Source: Prochlorococcus sp. AH-736-L23 (GTDB lineage Bacteria > Cyanobacteriota > Cyanobacteriia > PCC-6307 > Cyanobiaceae). Taken from it: a stretch of 64,000 nucleotides of DNA. The notes under the pieces were generated by a model. It had not been told where the DNA came from. It did not search any database and saw only the letters and a list, made by a program, of their open reading frames with translations. Below, piece after piece: positions 1 through 10,326 of the stretch. The position numbers and the translations under genes are program-made. The DNA lies in the NCBI GenBank assembly GCA_028141225.1, contig JAOIPS010000004.1, positions 1 through 64,000 on the forward strand. The letters are read 5' to 3'. The number at the start of each line of letters is the position of its first letter. Within the stretch, counting starts at the first letter, position 1.

Positions 1-2016
1 ATAGGTGCTAGTTCATCTGTTATTGCTGCAGGCCTTTTACATGATGTAGTTGAAGATACTGGCATTGATTTATCTGAAATAGAAACAAATTTTGGATTAG
101 AAGTAAAAATACTTGTTGAGGGTGTAACAAAATTAGGCGGCATTCACTTTAACAACAGGACTGAAGCACAAGCTGAAAATCTTAGGAAAATGTTTTTGGC
201 TATGGCCAGCGATATCAGAGTTGTCTTAGTTAAACTTGCAGATCGACTCCATAACATGAGAACAATTGAATGGCTAAATGATGAGAAAAAACTAAGAATA
301 GCGAGAGAAACAAGAGAGATTTATGCACCATTAGCTAATCGACTAGGAATAAACAGATTTAAATGGGAATTAGAAGATTTAGCTTTTAAATTCCTAGAGC
401 CTAAAGAATATCTAGATCTTAAAGATCAAATCGCCGTTAAAAGAAGTGATAGAGAAAAAAGATTAAAAGTAACTTTGAATCTTATGAAGGAAAACTTGAA
501 TTCAGCGGGTTTGAAAAATTTTGAAATAACAGGAAGGCCAAAACATCTTTATGGCATCTGGAGCAAAATGGAAAGACAGCAAAAGCATTTTCACGAGATT
601 TATGATGTTGCTGCCCTAAGAATTATTGTGGACAATTCAGATAGTTGTTATCGAGCTTTAGCAGTTGTTCATGATACTTTCAAACCAATTCCAGGTAGAT
701 TTAAAGACTATATAGGATTACCAAAACCAAATGGATATCAGTCCTTACACACTTCTGTGATTGGAAGACATCGACCTATTGAAGTTCAAATTAGAACTAC
801 TTCGATGCATCAAATTGCTGAATATGGTATTGCCGCTCATTGGCAATATAAAGAGGGTGGTTCTCCCGCCAAAAGTAATGCCGAGAGATTTAATTGGCTA
901 AGACAATTAGTAGAATGGCAACAAGAAGGTAATGAAAGGGATCATAATGATTATTTAGCTTCAATTAAAGAAGATTTATTTGATGAAGAAGTATTTGTAA
1001 TCACTCCAAAAGGAGATGTTGTTGGTTTAAGGAAAGGATCTACCGCGATAGATTTCGCCTACAGAATCCATTCTGAAGTTGGAAATCACTGTAATGGAAT
1101 AAGAATTAATGAAAAGCTTTCTCCATTATCTACAGCACTTCAAAATGGTGACTTCATAGAAATTTTGACAAGTAATAATGCTACTCCAAGCTTGGATTGG
1201 CTGAACTTTGTAGTTACGCCAACTGCTAAAAATAGAATTCGCCAATGGTATAAGAAAAGCCATCGTGATGAAACGATTAAAAGAGGTAGAGATTTACTTG
1301 AAAAAGAAGTAGGTCGAAACGGTTTTGAAGCATTACTTTCTAGTGAAGCCATGAAAAAAGTTGCAAATCGATGCAATTTAAAAACTACTGAAGACCTTCT
1401 TGCATCTCTTGGTTTTGGTGGTTTAACTTTGCATCAAGTATTAAACAGACTAAGAGAAGAAATAAAATTACAGACAGAAGATGTAAAAAATGATTCTGAC
1501 TCTGAAATAGCAAAATCTCTTAAAGGTAATAATAATTTATCCACTAATCAATCTAATACAGCAGCTAAATCACCAATTTCCGGGATAGAAGGTCTTGATT
1601 ACAGAATAGGTAAATGCTGTTCCCCACTCCCAGGCGAGGATATTATCGGAACTGTGTCGCTCGGCAACCATGGGATAACTATACATAGGGAAGATTGTGA
1701 AAATGTAATACCAATTCCAATAGAGAGAAGATTACCTGTCGGTTGGAATCAAGATAATAAAACTGGCGATAATAAGTTTCCAATTCAGCTACGAATAGAA
1801 GTAATTGATCGAGTTGGAGTTCTTAAAGATATTCTTATGCGGTTATCTGATAAAGGTATAAACGTTAGTGATGCCAATGTTAAAACTGCTTATGGTAAAC
1901 CAGCTGTTATAAATCTTTGTGTAGGTCTTGAAAGTTATAATCAACTTCACAAAACAATTGAACAAATTAAATCAATGGCAGATGTTTTAGATATTGCCAG
2001 AGTTGGACAAAGTTAA
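1..2016 (+). CDS. spoT: RelA/SpoT family (p)ppGpp synthetase/hydrolase, 5'-truncated by window
   Basis: This is a bifunctional stringent-response enzyme that makes and/or degrades (p)ppGpp. The track starts at an internal Met (190), but the frame is open from base 1 and encodes HD-domain sequence (GLLHDVVEDT), so the gene runs off the left edge. In order I see the HD hydrolase part (LADRLHNM), the synthetase domain (GRFKDYIGLPKPNGYQSLH, EVQIRT), a TGS domain (VFVITPKGDVVGLRKGS), a Cys-rich linker (GKCCSPLPGE) and a C-terminal ACT domain. The retained HD motifs suggest hydrolase activity as well as synthesis. It is probably the only long RSH protein of the genome, but that cannot be seen from here. 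It stands alone, convergent with the DUF2062 gene. Confidence 0.95.
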   Translation: MGASSSVIAAGLLHDVVEDTGIDLSEIETNFGLEVKILVEGVTKLGGIHFNNRTEAQAENLRKMFLAMASDIRVVLVKLADRLHNMRTIEWLNDEKKLRIARETREIYAPLANRLGINRFKWELEDLAFKFLEPKEYLDLKDQIAVKRSDREKRLKVTLNLMKENLNSAGLKNFEITGRPKHLYGIWSKMERQQKHFHEIYDVAALRIIVDNSDSCYRALAVVHDTFKPIPGRFKDYIGLPKPNGYQSLHTSVIGRHRPIEVQIRTTSMHQIAEYGIAAHWQYKEGGSPAKSNAERFNWLRQLVEWQQEGNERDHNDYLASIKEDLFDEEVFVITPKGDVVGLRKGSTAIDFAYRIHSEVGNHCNGIRINEKLSPLSTALQNGDFIEILTSNNATPSLDWLNFVVTPTAKNRIRQWYKKSHRDETIKRGRDLLEKEVGRNGFEALLSSEAMKKVANRCNLKTTEDLLASLGFGGLTLHQVLNRLREEIKLQTEDVKNDSDSEIAKSLKGNNNLSTNQSNTAAKSPISGIEGLDYRIGKCCSPLPGEDIIGTVSLGNHGITIHREDCENVIPIPIERRLPVGWNQDNKTGDNKFPIQLRIEVIDRVGVLKDILMRLSDKGINVSDANVKTAYGKPAVINLCVGLESYNQLHKTIEQIKSMADVLDIARVGQS

Positions 2017-2034
2017 TTTTAAAATCAGATCAAT

Positions 2035-2478
2035 CTATCTTTTACTTTTTATCTTGTAGATAAAGAAAACAATACTGCCGCAAATCAAAGCTAATAAAAT
2101 ACCTACACAAGATGAACCTAAGAGTAATTTTAAGGAAAAAATTCTACCTTGTTTCCATAAGTCATCAATAACTAAACTTTTTTCAAGAATTTTATTAGAA
2201 GGATTATTTAAAAAAATCGAACCAACTTTATAGTTAAAATAATAAAGTGGAATATAAGTAAAAGGGTTGCTGATCCAGGTACCAATTGCAGCTAGAACAA
2301 TATTTCCCTTAGCTATTTTCGCAAAAAAAACTCCCATTAAAGTCTGAAAACCAAAAAATGGAAAGCAACCACTAAATACCCCTATAGCTAAACCTTTAGC
2401 ATTAAAGAAAGGACTTCCATGCTGACTCCTAAATAATGATAGAATTTTCTTATAGGTAATATCTCTTTTAAATCTCAT
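2035..2478 (-). CDS. DUF2062 small membrane protein
   Basis: The 147-aa protein matches the DUF2062 pattern: an N-terminal segment, then GLAIGVFSGCFPFFGFQT, a hydrophobic stretch and the IGTWISNPFTYIPLYYF motif, followed by a C-terminal membrane segment (residues about 115-140). Two to three membrane helices are likely. The biochemical function of the family is unknown. It is convergent with the RSH gene (18 bp apart) and divergent from mnmE (66 bp between starts). Confidence 0.8.
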   Translation of the reverse strand: MRFKRDITYKKILSLFRSQHGSPFFNAKGLAIGVFSGCFPFFGFQTLMGVFFAKIAKGNIVLAAIGTWISNPFTYIPLYYFNYKVGSIFLNNPSNKILEKSLVIDDLWKQGRIFSLKLLLGSSCVGILLALICGSIVFFIYKIKSKR

Positions 2479-2544
2479 TCAGAAAGAAAATTTCAAAATT
2501 AAATTCTTGATAATCTTACTTAATTATCCATAACAAAGCGAGAG

Positions 2545-3927
2545 ATGGATTCGATAGTTACTACAGAAGATACGATAGCCGCAATTGCTTCAGCTATAAG
2601 TATTGGGAAGGGAGGAGTTGCGATAATAAGAGTATCAGGGAAAGACGCAATAAATTCTTGCAAAAAGATTGTCCAAACTAAATCTAAATATGCATGGAAA
2701 TCACATAGAGTTTTTCGTGGTTTTATTCAGGAAAATAAACAAAATAAATTTATAGATGAGGTTTTAATTTTAGTGATGAAATCCCCAAATAGCTTCACAG
2801 GAGAGGATGTAGTTGAACTTCATTGCCATGGCGGAATTATCATAGTAAATAAAGTTTTAAAGATATTATTATCTAGTAATTCTAGAGTTAGACTTGCAAA
2901 CCCAGGAGAATTTAGTCAAAGAGCTTTTCTTAATGGGAAAATAGACCTTACTCAAGCCGAGTCGATTAATCAATTAATTAATGCAAGCAATACCAGATCA
3001 GCCGAGTTAGCCTTTAGCGGGGTTCAAGGAGAAATAAAGAAAAAAATTGATGATATTAAAAATGACCTTATAAATCAACTTTGCGAAATAGAAGCGAGAG
3101 TTGATTTTGAAGAGGAATTCACAGATTTTGATTACACCAAATATCTAAAAAACATTAAAAAAGTCAAAGAAAAAATAGAATTACTAATAGAAAATGCAAA
3201 AAGAAATTCATATATTCACAATGGAATATCCATTGCGCTTATAGGTAAAACAAATGTTGGCAAAAGCTCTTTATTAAATTTGCTTGCAAAAAAAGAAAAA
3301 GCAATCGTAACTAATATTCCTGGAACAACTAGAGATGTTATTGAAGTTAATTTAACTATTAATGATATTCCAATGAAAATAATTGATACTGCTGGCATAA
3401 GAGAAACTCATGAACAAATTGAAAGTATTGGAATTAAAAAAAGTTTTGGGAAAATAAAAGAGTCAGATTTTATAATTTATATTTATAGTCTTGAAGAAGG
3501 ATTTAATGAAGAAGACAAAAAAATAATACAAGAAATTCCCAAAGAAAAATTAATTACTATTTTGGGCAATAAAAAAGATTTAATTGATTGCAAAAATATT
3601 AATTCAAATGAGTTAAAAAACACAATTCTTATGAGTATTAGGAATAATGATGGTGAAAGATTATTGATAGACACGATTATAAAAAAATGCGGATTAAAAC
3701 AAGTAGAAAATATAAATATATTTTTAAACGAAAGACATCTAGCAAATTTGTCTGCTTGCTTATCTAATTTAAATGATACTGATGAAATAATTAAAAATAA
3801 ATTGCCATTTGATTTGTTATCAATTGAGCTGAGAGATGGAATTCAAAACTTATCTAAAATAACTGGTCAAGAATTAACAGAGGAACTTCTAGATAATATT
3901 TTTTCTAAGTTTTGTATTGGTAAATAA
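2545..3927 (+). CDS. mnmE: tRNA uridine-5-carboxymethylaminomethyl modification GTPase MnmE
   Basis: With MnmG, MnmE installs the cmnm5 modification on the wobble uridine of certain tRNAs. The 460-aa length is typical. The N-terminal formyl-THF-binding domain has DTIAAIASA and [15 protein letters not shown]. The G domain (about 215-380) has the P-loop [21 protein letters not shown] and NKKD. The chain ends in FCIGK, the conserved C-terminal CxGK motif. The ATG start gives the family N-terminus. It is a single gene followed by 82 bp before nadC. Confidence 0.97.
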   Translation: MDSIVTTEDTIAAIASAISIGKGGVAIIRVSGKDAINSCKKIVQTKSKYAWKSHRVFRGFIQENKQNKFIDEVLILVMKSPNSFTGEDVVELHCHGGIIIVNKVLKILLSSNSRVRLANPGEFSQRAFLNGKIDLTQAESINQLINASNTRSAELAFSGVQGEIKKKIDDIKNDLINQLCEIEARVDFEEEFTDFDYTKYLKNIKKVKEKIELLIENAKRNSYIHNGISIALIGKTNVGKSSLLNLLAKKEKAIVTNIPGTTRDVIEVNLTINDIPMKIIDTAGIRETHEQIESIGIKKSFGKIKESDFIIYIYSLEEGFNEEDKKIIQEIPKEKLITILGNKKDLIDCKNINSNELKNTILMSIRNNDGERLLIDTIIKKCGLKQVENINIFLNERHLANLSACLSNLNDTDEIIKNKLPFDLLSIELRDGIQNLSKITGQELTEELLDNIFSKFCIGK

Positions 3928-4009
3928 ATTTGAGTTAAATTACATAGTGATATATAGTTGATTCTCTAACTTCAGTTTAATTTTTATTAATTAATTATTT
4001 CTTAGTTTA

Positions 4010-4876
4010 GTGGATTTAAATACTCCAATAATAAGTAAAATCATTGATAATTGGATCGATGAAGATATAGGTAGGGGAGATCTTACAAGTTCCTCTATTA
4101 CAGAAGAGAATGGTAATGCATATTGGATTGCAAAAGAAGAGGGTATATTCTGCGGGGTTGAAATTATAAAAGAAATTTTTAGAAAAATTGATTTAAAAAT
4201 CAGTCCAAAATTTAATATCTCTGATGGAGATCAATTTGTTAAAGATCAAAAACTTTTAGAAATATATGGGCCTTCAAAAAGTTTGCTAGCTAGTGAAAGA
4301 ATAAGCTTAAATATAGCAATGCATTTATGTGGAATATCAACATACACAAAGAATCTTGTAAATAAGTTAGAAGGTACAAATATAAAATTAGCAGATACTA
4401 GAAAAACGACTCCTGGCTTAAGAATATTTGAAAAATATGCATTCAAATGCGGAGGTGGAGTCAATCATAGAATGGGATTATACGATGCAGCTATGATAAA
4501 AGAAAATCACATTGCATGGACAGATAATCTTAATAATGCAGTAAAAAAAATTCGACTAAATTCGCCTTTTACAACTCATATCATAATTGAAGCTGAGAAT
4601 ATCGAACAGGCAAAAGAAGCAGTATTAGCAGGAGCAGATAGTGTCTTATTGGATGAACTTAGCCCTGAAATAATCAAAAAAAACGTTCAAGAATTAAGAG
4701 ATTTATCAATGAATAGCTTAAAAAAAGAAGTAAATAAAAATTTGATAATAGAAGTTTCTGGAATTAACCCTGAAGAAATTAGTAAATATCTAATAAAAGG
4801 TATTGATTTGATTTCAACAAGTTCTTCAATCACCAAAAGTAATTGGATTGATTTGAGTATGCGTTATATTAATTAA
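4010..4876 (+). CDS. nadC: Nicotinate-nucleotide pyrophosphorylase (carboxylating)
   Basis: This quinolinate phosphoribosyltransferase makes nicotinate mononucleotide from quinolinate and PRPP in de novo NAD synthesis. The 288-aa length is normal. Visible motifs are DEDIGRGDLT at the N-terminus, ADTRKTTPGLR, KCGGGVNHRMGLYDAAMIKENHI-type active-site sequence and a C-terminal VSGIN...IDLISTSS. The start is GTG (GTG GAT TTA AAT), giving MDLNTPII; no in-frame ATG gives a better N-terminus. argS follows 27 bp later on the same strand. Confidence 0.96.
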   Translation: MDLNTPIISKIIDNWIDEDIGRGDLTSSSITEENGNAYWIAKEEGIFCGVEIIKEIFRKIDLKISPKFNISDGDQFVKDQKLLEIYGPSKSLLASERISLNIAMHLCGISTYTKNLVNKLEGTNIKLADTRKTTPGLRIFEKYAFKCGGGVNHRMGLYDAAMIKENHIAWTDNLNNAVKKIRLNSPFTTHIIIEAENIEQAKEAVLAGADSVLLDELSPEIIKKNVQELRDLSMNSLKKEVNKNLIIEVSGINPEEISKYLIKGIDLISTSSSITKSNWIDLSMRYIN

Positions 4877-4903
4877 CTATATAGATAAATAATTGAATAA
4901 TTA

Positions 4904-6718
4904 ATGCTAATCATTTTTAAAGAATTAACAAAACAATTTGAACAATCTCTTTTAGATAGTCTTGAAAAAAATGATAAAAAAGGAGAATTCGAAATTCTTC
5001 GAAAAAATTTAATTACACAATCATCAAAAGAGGAATTTGGTGATTATCAATGTAATGTTTGTTTAAGTTTATCTAAAATATATAAAAAGAACCCAAGAGA
5101 TATTTCTAATGATTTTATTAACCTTTTAAATAAAAATATAAGCATATCAAAATTATGTAAGAGTCTAGAAATAGCTGGACCTGGATTTATAAATATAAAA
5201 TTAAAAGATGAGGTTCTAATAAATGAAATTAAGTCAAATATTCAATGCAATAGGGCTGGCATACCTCTAATTAGAAAAGATTTAGATAGTGGTTTATCCA
5301 ATAAAGTTATTGTAGATTTTTCTAGCCCTAATATTGCTAAAGAAATGCATGTAGGGCATTTAAGATCAACAATAATAGGTGACTCAATATCTAGAATTTT
5401 CGAGTTAAGAGGTTATGAAGTATTAAGACTCAATCATGTTGGTGATTGGGGAACACAATTTGGCATGCTTATTACTCAGCTCAAAGATTTATATTCAAAT
5501 GATCTAGAAGAAATAGGAAAGATCAAAATAAGTGATTTAGTTGAATTTTATAAAGAATCAAAAAAAAGATTTGATAACGAATCTGAATTCCAAAAAAGAT
5601 CTAGAGAGGAAGTAGTTAAGTTACAAAGTGGAGATATTAAATCGATTAACGCTTGGAAATTATTATGTGATCAATCAAGAAAAGAATTTGATGAAATCTA
5701 TAAAAATTTAAAAATAAAAATAGAAGAAAGAGGTGAATCTTTTTATAATCCCTTCTTAAAATCAGTTATTGATGATTTGAATTTAGAAAAAATATTAGTA
5801 GAAGATCAAGGAGCAAAATGTGTATTTTTAGATGGGATGACTAATAAAGAAGGCAAACCTTTACCGCTAATTATTCAAAAAAAAGATGGGGGTTTTAATT
5901 ATGCCACTACAGATCTTGCTGCTATAAGATACAGATTCAATAAACCTCCTAATGGCGATGATGCTTCAAGAATTATTTATGTAACTGATCATGGGCAAGC
6001 AAATCATTTTGCTGGAGTTTTTCAAGTTGCAAAAAAAGCAAAATGGATCCCAGAAAATTGTCAAGTAGACCATGTCCCTTTTGGGTTAGTTCAAGGAATT
6101 GATGGCAAAAAACTAAAGACAAGAGAAGGTGAAACAATACGCCTAAAAGATTTATTAAATGAAGCAGTTAGAAGAGCAAAAGAAGATTTGTTGAAAAGAT
6201 TAGAAGATGAAGATCGTTATGAGACCGAAGAGTTTATAGCAAATACTTCAAGAATTATTGGATTAGGAGCTGTTAAGTATGCAGATTTAAGTCAAAATAG
6301 GATTACCAATTATCAATTTAGTTTTGATAAAATGCTTTCCCTAAATGGTAATACTGCTCCTTATTTGTTATATACACTTGTAAGAATTTTAGGAATTAAA
6401 AGAAAAAATAATTTTGTTTATGACTCTAAAGATTTTCAGTACGTAAATTATGAACATAAATCTGAGTGGAAACTTATCAGAAAATTACTTAAGTTCGATG
6501 AAGTCATAATTTCTATTGAAAAAGACTTAATGCCAAATAGATTATGCAATTATCTGTTCGAGCTATGTCAGACTTTTAATAGATTCTATGATCAAGTTCC
6601 AATCCTCAAAGAAGAACAAAATATAAAAATTTCTAGGCTTAATTTATGTGACCTAACTGCAAAAACACTAAAATTAAGCTTAGAGCTTTTAGGAATTGAA
6701 ACTTTAGAAAGAATGTAA
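4904..6718 (+). CDS. argS: Arginyl-tRNA synthetase
   Basis: This class Ia aminoacyl-tRNA synthetase charges tRNA-Arg. The protein is 604 aa. It has an N-terminal Add-1 domain (about 1-110), a HIGH-type motif ([12 protein letters not shown]), [11 protein letters not shown], a KMSK-region variant ([10 protein letters not shown]) and a C-terminal DALR anticodon-binding domain ([20 protein letters not shown]). Degenerate KMSK sequences are common in ArgS. The stop TAA shares its last base with the ATG of the next aminotransferase, so the two genes are probably co-transcribed. Confidence 0.97.
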   Translation: MLIIFKELTKQFEQSLLDSLEKNDKKGEFEILRKNLITQSSKEEFGDYQCNVCLSLSKIYKKNPRDISNDFINLLNKNISISKLCKSLEIAGPGFINIKLKDEVLINEIKSNIQCNRAGIPLIRKDLDSGLSNKVIVDFSSPNIAKEMHVGHLRSTIIGDSISRIFELRGYEVLRLNHVGDWGTQFGMLITQLKDLYSNDLEEIGKIKISDLVEFYKESKKRFDNESEFQKRSREEVVKLQSGDIKSINAWKLLCDQSRKEFDEIYKNLKIKIEERGESFYNPFLKSVIDDLNLEKILVEDQGAKCVFLDGMTNKEGKPLPLIIQKKDGGFNYATTDLAAIRYRFNKPPNGDDASRIIYVTDHGQANHFAGVFQVAKKAKWIPENCQVDHVPFGLVQGIDGKKLKTREGETIRLKDLLNEAVRRAKEDLLKRLEDEDRYETEEFIANTSRIIGLGAVKYADLSQNRITNYQFSFDKMLSLNGNTAPYLLYTLVRILGIKRKNNFVYDSKDFQYVNYEHKSEWKLIRKLLKFDEVIISIEKDLMPNRLCNYLFELCQTFNRFYDQVPILKEEQNIKISRLNLCDLTAKTLKLSLELLGIETLERM

Positions 6719-7827
6719 TGAATGATTTTGATCCATTAAATAATCTTTTCCCAAAACCAAGAGAAGAAATAATAAATATGCAGTCTTACTCTGCACCTTT
6801 AGAAAATAGAAGAAATTTACTCCGCTTAGACTTTAATGAAAATACTTTAGGTCCAAGTCCTAAGGTTCTAGAGGCATTACAAGCTATAAAATTAGATGAG
6901 ATTTCAATTTATCCAGAATATAATTTTTTAAAAAAATTTTTATGTGATAAATATCTTGATTCAAGAAAATTTGGTAATGATGAAATCGGAATTTTCAATG
7001 GAGCAGATGCAGCAATAAATGCAATTTTCAATTGCTTTGGAGAAAAAGATCAAATATTTCTAACAACAAATCCAACTTTTGGTTACTATTCTCCTTGTGC
7101 AGAAATCCGAGGAATGAAAAAAATAAGTTGTTCTTACATTGGAGAAAATTTTCTATTCCCCATCGAAGAATTTAGGGAAAAAATAATAAAGCATAATCCA
7201 AAGTTAATATTTATTTGCAATCCAAATAATCCAACAGGAACTGTTCTAAGCTCTCATGAAATAATTAATTTAGCCAATATCAATAAAGATTCATTAATAG
7301 TTGTTGATGAACTATATGAAAAATTTAATGGAGATAGTCTTCTTGAATCGATAGATTTTGAAAAGAATAAAAATATACTAATAATCCAATCTCTTTCAAA
7401 AACTGCAGGTCTAGCTGGTTTAAGAGTAGGTTTTACTTTTGGCAATAAAAGTTTAATTCAGTACATTAATAAAGTTATAGGACCATATGATGTAAACAGC
7501 TTTGCCATAACAGCTGCATTAGCAGCACTTAAAGACAAATCATATATTGATAATTATGTTTTAGAAGTAAAAAAGGCGAGGGAATGGATTTTAAATAAAT
7601 TTAAATCAACAAAAATTAGAACTCACTTTAGTGGAGGTAATTATTTCTTAATGTGGCCAAAAAAAGATCCTAAAATCTTAATACAACAGATGAGAGAAAA
7701 AGGTATTCTTATTAGAAGTATGGAAAACAAAAAAGATATCGGTAATTCTATAAGGGTTAGTATTGGAACTAAAGAACAAATGATTTTTTTCTGGGACAAT
7801 TACAAGATATTAGATTTAAAAAATTAA
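6718..7827 (+). CDS. PLP-dependent class I/II aminotransferase, HisC/CobD-like
   Basis: This 369-aa fold-type I aminotransferase has LRLDFNENTLGPSPKV at the N-terminus, ICNPNNPTGT, VVDELYEKF and the PLP-lysine region IQSLSKTAGLAGLRVGF. These place it near histidinol-phosphate aminotransferase and the CobD threonine-phosphate decarboxylase branch. The context (argS upstream with a 1-bp overlap) does not decide between histidine, cobalamin or another role, so I leave the symbol blank. Its 3' end overlaps the convergent MBL-fold gene by 4 bp. Confidence 0.85.
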   Translation: MNDFDPLNNLFPKPREEIINMQSYSAPLENRRNLLRLDFNENTLGPSPKVLEALQAIKLDEISIYPEYNFLKKFLCDKYLDSRKFGNDEIGIFNGADAAINAIFNCFGEKDQIFLTTNPTFGYYSPCAEIRGMKKISCSYIGENFLFPIEEFREKIIKHNPKLIFICNPNNPTGTVLSSHEIINLANINKDSLIVVDELYEKFNGDSLLESIDFEKNKNILIIQSLSKTAGLAGLRVGFTFGNKSLIQYINKVIGPYDVNSFAITAALAALKDKSYIDNYVLEVKKAREWILNKFKSTKIRTHFSGGNYFLMWPKKDPKILIQQMREKGILIRSMENKKDIGNSIRVSIGTKEQMIFFWDNYKILDLKN

Positions 7828-8549
7828 TTACTGAAAATATAAATTGTATTTTGATCGATTCTTTTAGGTTTTATTTGAAAATCTTTTCCAACATATTTTA
7901 CTTTAAAATCTTTCATATTTTCGATAAATAAATCAGCATTTGAGAAATCACATTCTTTATTAATTTTTTTGCCGCGTTCAAAGTGAACAGGAATAACTAC
8001 ATTAGGTTTTAGAAGCTTAACTATTTTTGAGGCTTCTTTACCATTGTAAGATTTTATTCCTCCTCCAATTGAAATAAACAATATATCTGGAGCAGACAAA
8101 ATAATTTGACTGTTTATATCAATATCACCAGCAGCTCCTCCCATGTGAACAATTTTAAGGTCATTCTGCTTCCAACTCCAAACAGTTGCCATCCCAAATC
8201 TTCTTCCATCTACTCTGTCATGTGGTACAGAAATTCCATTTAATAAAATATCCTCAAATTGATAGATTCCTGGCTCTACGAACATTAATTGATCATTAGG
8301 ATTATATCCTTCATCTAGAAGCCTAGAACTAGCCAAAATAAAATCTACGTTGACTTCTTTTGGCTCCTTTAAATTACTTGCACAACCTATTGCTTTAAAG
8401 GGATTTATAAGAATAGATTTATCTGCACTAGTAATTAAAAAACTACTATGTCCCAAACTTTTTATTCCTAAGTTCCTTGCCAATAATGAGGTAGGTAAAA
8501 AAGTGCTAATTAATATCAAAAATAAAAAGTTTTTAATTTGAGAAATCAT
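7824..8549 (-). CDS. Exported metallo-beta-lactamase-fold (UlaG-like) protein
   Basis: This 241-aa protein has a probable signal peptide (KNFLFLILISTFLPTSLLA, about residues 6-24), so it likely acts in the periplasm or at a membrane. The mature part resembles the L-ascorbate-6-phosphate lactonase-like MBL group: LGHSSFLITS, SVPHDRVDG, VHMGGAAGDID and VIPVHFERG. The classical HxHxDH motif is replaced by PHDRVDG, so metal binding may be altered. Substrate unknown. It lies 19 bp downstream of pabA/trpG on the same strand. Confidence 0.8.
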   Translation of the reverse strand: MISQIKNFLFLILISTFLPTSLLARNLGIKSLGHSSFLITSADKSILINPFKAIGCASNLKEPKEVNVDFILASSRLLDEGYNPNDQLMFVEPGIYQFEDILLNGISVPHDRVDGRRFGMATVWSWKQNDLKIVHMGGAAGDIDINSQIILSAPDILFISIGGGIKSYNGKEASKIVKLLKPNVVIPVHFERGKKINKECDFSNADLFIENMKDFKVKYVGKDFQIKPKRIDQNTIYIFSN

Positions 8550-8568
8550 AATATTATTTTTTTTTATT

Positions 8569-9165
8569 TTACTTTTGTTCAGCCATTTTTAGAAAATTAC
8601 TAATTAATTTATGACCAAATTGCGTCAACACACTTTCAGGATGGAACTGTACCCCATGTAAATGTTTATATTCTTTATGAGAGATAGCCATAATTGTTGA
8701 GTCTTCTAGAGTCGCAGTTATGTCGAAACAAGATGGTAAAGAACTTGAATCAACTATAAGACTATGATATCTAGTAGCCACAAATGGAGTCTCGATATCT
8801 TTAAACAATCCTTTTTGATTATGAAATATTTTGGATGTCTTACCATGCATAAGTTCTTTCCCAACTATAACCTTACCTCCAAAAGCTTGGGCCAAAGCTT
8901 GATGACCTAAACAAACTCCCAAGGTCGGAATATTTTTAGATAATTTTTTTAGAATTGGCAAACAAATTCCAGATTGATCTGGATTACCTGGACCTGGAGA
9001 TAAGAGAATTCCACCAGGATTTAGTTTGATAATTTCTTCTAAAGTAATTTCATCATTTCTTTTAACTATTAATTCTTTAGTTATTTCATGCTCAACTGAA
9101 AGTTCTCCTAAATATTGAACAAGGTTATAAGTAAAACTATCGTAATTATCAATAACAAGAAACAT
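8569..9165 (-). CDS. pabA: Glutamine amidotransferase of anthranilate / aminodeoxychorismate synthase
   Basis: This 198-aa class I glutamine amidotransferase supplies ammonia to a chorismate-using synthase (anthranilate for Trp, or aminodeoxychorismate for folate). Motifs are IDNYDSFTYNLVQYLGEL, LLSPGPGNP, the nucleophile motif GVCLGHQA and HGVQFHPES, giving a complete Cys-His-Glu triad. TrpG and PabA cannot be separated by sequence here, and one amidotransferase often serves both. It is the first or second gene of a minus-strand run with dgkA just upstream (12 bp). Confidence 0.92.
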   Translation of the reverse strand: MFLVIDNYDSFTYNLVQYLGELSVEHEITKELIVKRNDEITLEEIIKLNPGGILLSPGPGNPDQSGICLPILKKLSKNIPTLGVCLGHQALAQAFGGKVIVGKELMHGKTSKIFHNQKGLFKDIETPFVATRYHSLIVDSSSLPSCFDITATLEDSTIMAISHKEYKHLHGVQFHPESVLTQFGHKLISNFLKMAEQK

Positions 9166-9177
9166 ATTTATATGGAT

Positions 9178-9588
9178 TTAAAATAACAACTTTATTTTAG
9201 GAACAAAGATATATACAGCAATAATAACAGAATTAATGGAAGCTAATAATACTGCTCCTGCAGAAGTATCTTTTGAAATTTTAGCCAAAATACTAAATTC
9301 TTTTTTCACTACTAAATCAACGATTGATTCAATAGATGTGTTCAATATTTCTAATACTAAAACAGACATTATTGTTGCAATCAAAATAACATAATTACTT
9401 AGACTAATTTTTAGTAAAAAACCAATTATTAAACTTGCAACTGCAAAAATTAATTGAATTTTAAAATTTCTTGAAGTTTTAAATACATAACTAATACCAC
9501 TGAAAGCATACTTAAAACTTATAAATACATTACTAGAAGTTTTGTATGATTCTTTTCTATTTTCTAAATTGTTTATTTTTTTTTCCAT
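9178..9588 (-). CDS. dgkA: Diacylglycerol/undecaprenol kinase family (DgkA)
   Basis: This 136-aa integral membrane kinase has three predicted membrane helices and the family signature LEILNTSIESIVDLV (ExxNTxIExxxD). The remaining region GAVLLASINSVIIAVYIFVPK forms the third helix. The small membrane family phosphorylates diacylglycerol or undecaprenol; which lipid is used here cannot be told. An N-terminal cytosolic segment of about 25 residues precedes the domain. It is 6 bp from ybeY on the same strand, as often seen in bacteria where ybeY-dgkA are adjacent. Confidence 0.9.
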   Translation of the reverse strand: MEKKINNLENRKESYKTSSNVFISFKYAFSGISYVFKTSRNFKIQLIFAVASLIIGFLLKISLSNYVILIATIMSVLVLEILNTSIESIVDLVVKKEFSILAKISKDTSAGAVLLASINSVIIAVYIFVPKIKLLF

Positions 9589-9594
9589 TTATTT

Positions 9595-10134
9595 TTAATC
9601 TAATCGAGTAATTAAATATTCTTGGAAATTTAACATATTTTCTAAATCATGCTCATCATTATGTTCCCATCCCAAAAGATGTAAAAATCCATGACTAGCC
9701 AACCAGATCATCTCTCTATAGATTGAATGTTTATATTCATAAGATTGCTCAAGTGCCATCTCTAATGATATAAAAATATCTCCCAACTCTATATGATCTA
9801 AATTATTTAGAGATTCATCAGAAATAATTGGAAAAGATAGAACATCAGTTGGACCATTTTTTTGCATCCATTTCTTATTCAAAGAAGCAATTTCTTGATT
9901 AGATATTATCTGTAAGCCTAATGAAAAAGATTTTTTTTCAAAAATATAATTTGGTAATTCATAATCCTCTTTTTTTAATATAGTATTTATCCAAGATAAA
10001 AAAACTTTCTCCCAAAAAATAGATTCAAAAATAAGATGAGTTTTAGTATCTTTTAACTTATTTGAAAATTGAGAGAAATCATTACATTGAAAAACCAAAT
10101 CTAAATTTATTTCAGAAATAATTTTTTCTTTCAT
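9595..10134 (-). CDS. ybeY: Endoribonuclease YbeY (rRNA maturation factor)
   Basis: This zinc-dependent RNase acts in 16S rRNA 3' maturation and ribosome quality control. The C-terminal metal motif is [11 protein letters not shown], matching HGxLHLxGxxH with three His, and the protein also has GPTDVLSFP and [10 protein letters not shown]. The 179-aa length is somewhat longer than the E. coli protein because of an N-terminal extension of roughly 40 residues ([12 protein letters not shown]...). It sits between the DUF3285 gene and dgkA in a tight minus-strand cluster. Confidence 0.94.
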   Translation of the reverse strand: MKEKIISEINLDLVFQCNDFSQFSNKLKDTKTHLIFESIFWEKVFLSWINTILKKEDYELPNYIFEKKSFSLGLQIISNQEIASLNKKWMQKNGPTDVLSFPIISDESLNNLDHIELGDIFISLEMALEQSYEYKHSIYREMIWLASHGFLHLLGWEHNDEHDLENMLNFQEYLITRLD

Positions 10135-10140
10135 ACATTC

Positions 10141-10323
10141 TTAAACTGGAATATTGGGCTTACCTATTGTGGCCACAAGTATTAATATCCCAATTAAAAC
10201 TAGAAAGGTTATTGAAAAATGAGAAATACTTTTTGAGCCCTTCCTTACCATATTTCTCATAGCAAGCTTTATAAAACTTGGAGGAGAAACTTTTTTTTCT
10301 AAAATTTCGTTTTTATTTTCCAT
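10141..10323 (-). CDS. DUF3285 small single-pass membrane protein
   Basis: This 60-aa protein has a basic N-terminal half (SPPSFIKLAMRNMVRKGSKS) and one C-terminal membrane helix (FSITFLVLIGILILVATIG, about residues 38-56). It matches the cyanobacterial DUF3285 family, which has no known function. It lies 3 bp after prfB and 6 bp before ybeY, so it is very likely co-transcribed with prfB, ybeY and dgkA. Confidence 0.82.
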   Translation of the reverse strand: MENKNEILEKKVSPPSFIKLAMRNMVRKGSKSISHFSITFLVLIGILILVATIGKPNIPV

Positions 10324-10326
10324 TAG

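Noticed and set aside
1140-1376. 78-aa minus ORF antisense to the RSH gene, and other minus/plus shadow ORFs in the track
   Set aside because: Each lies wholly inside a well-supported gene in another frame and has no family resemblance or context.
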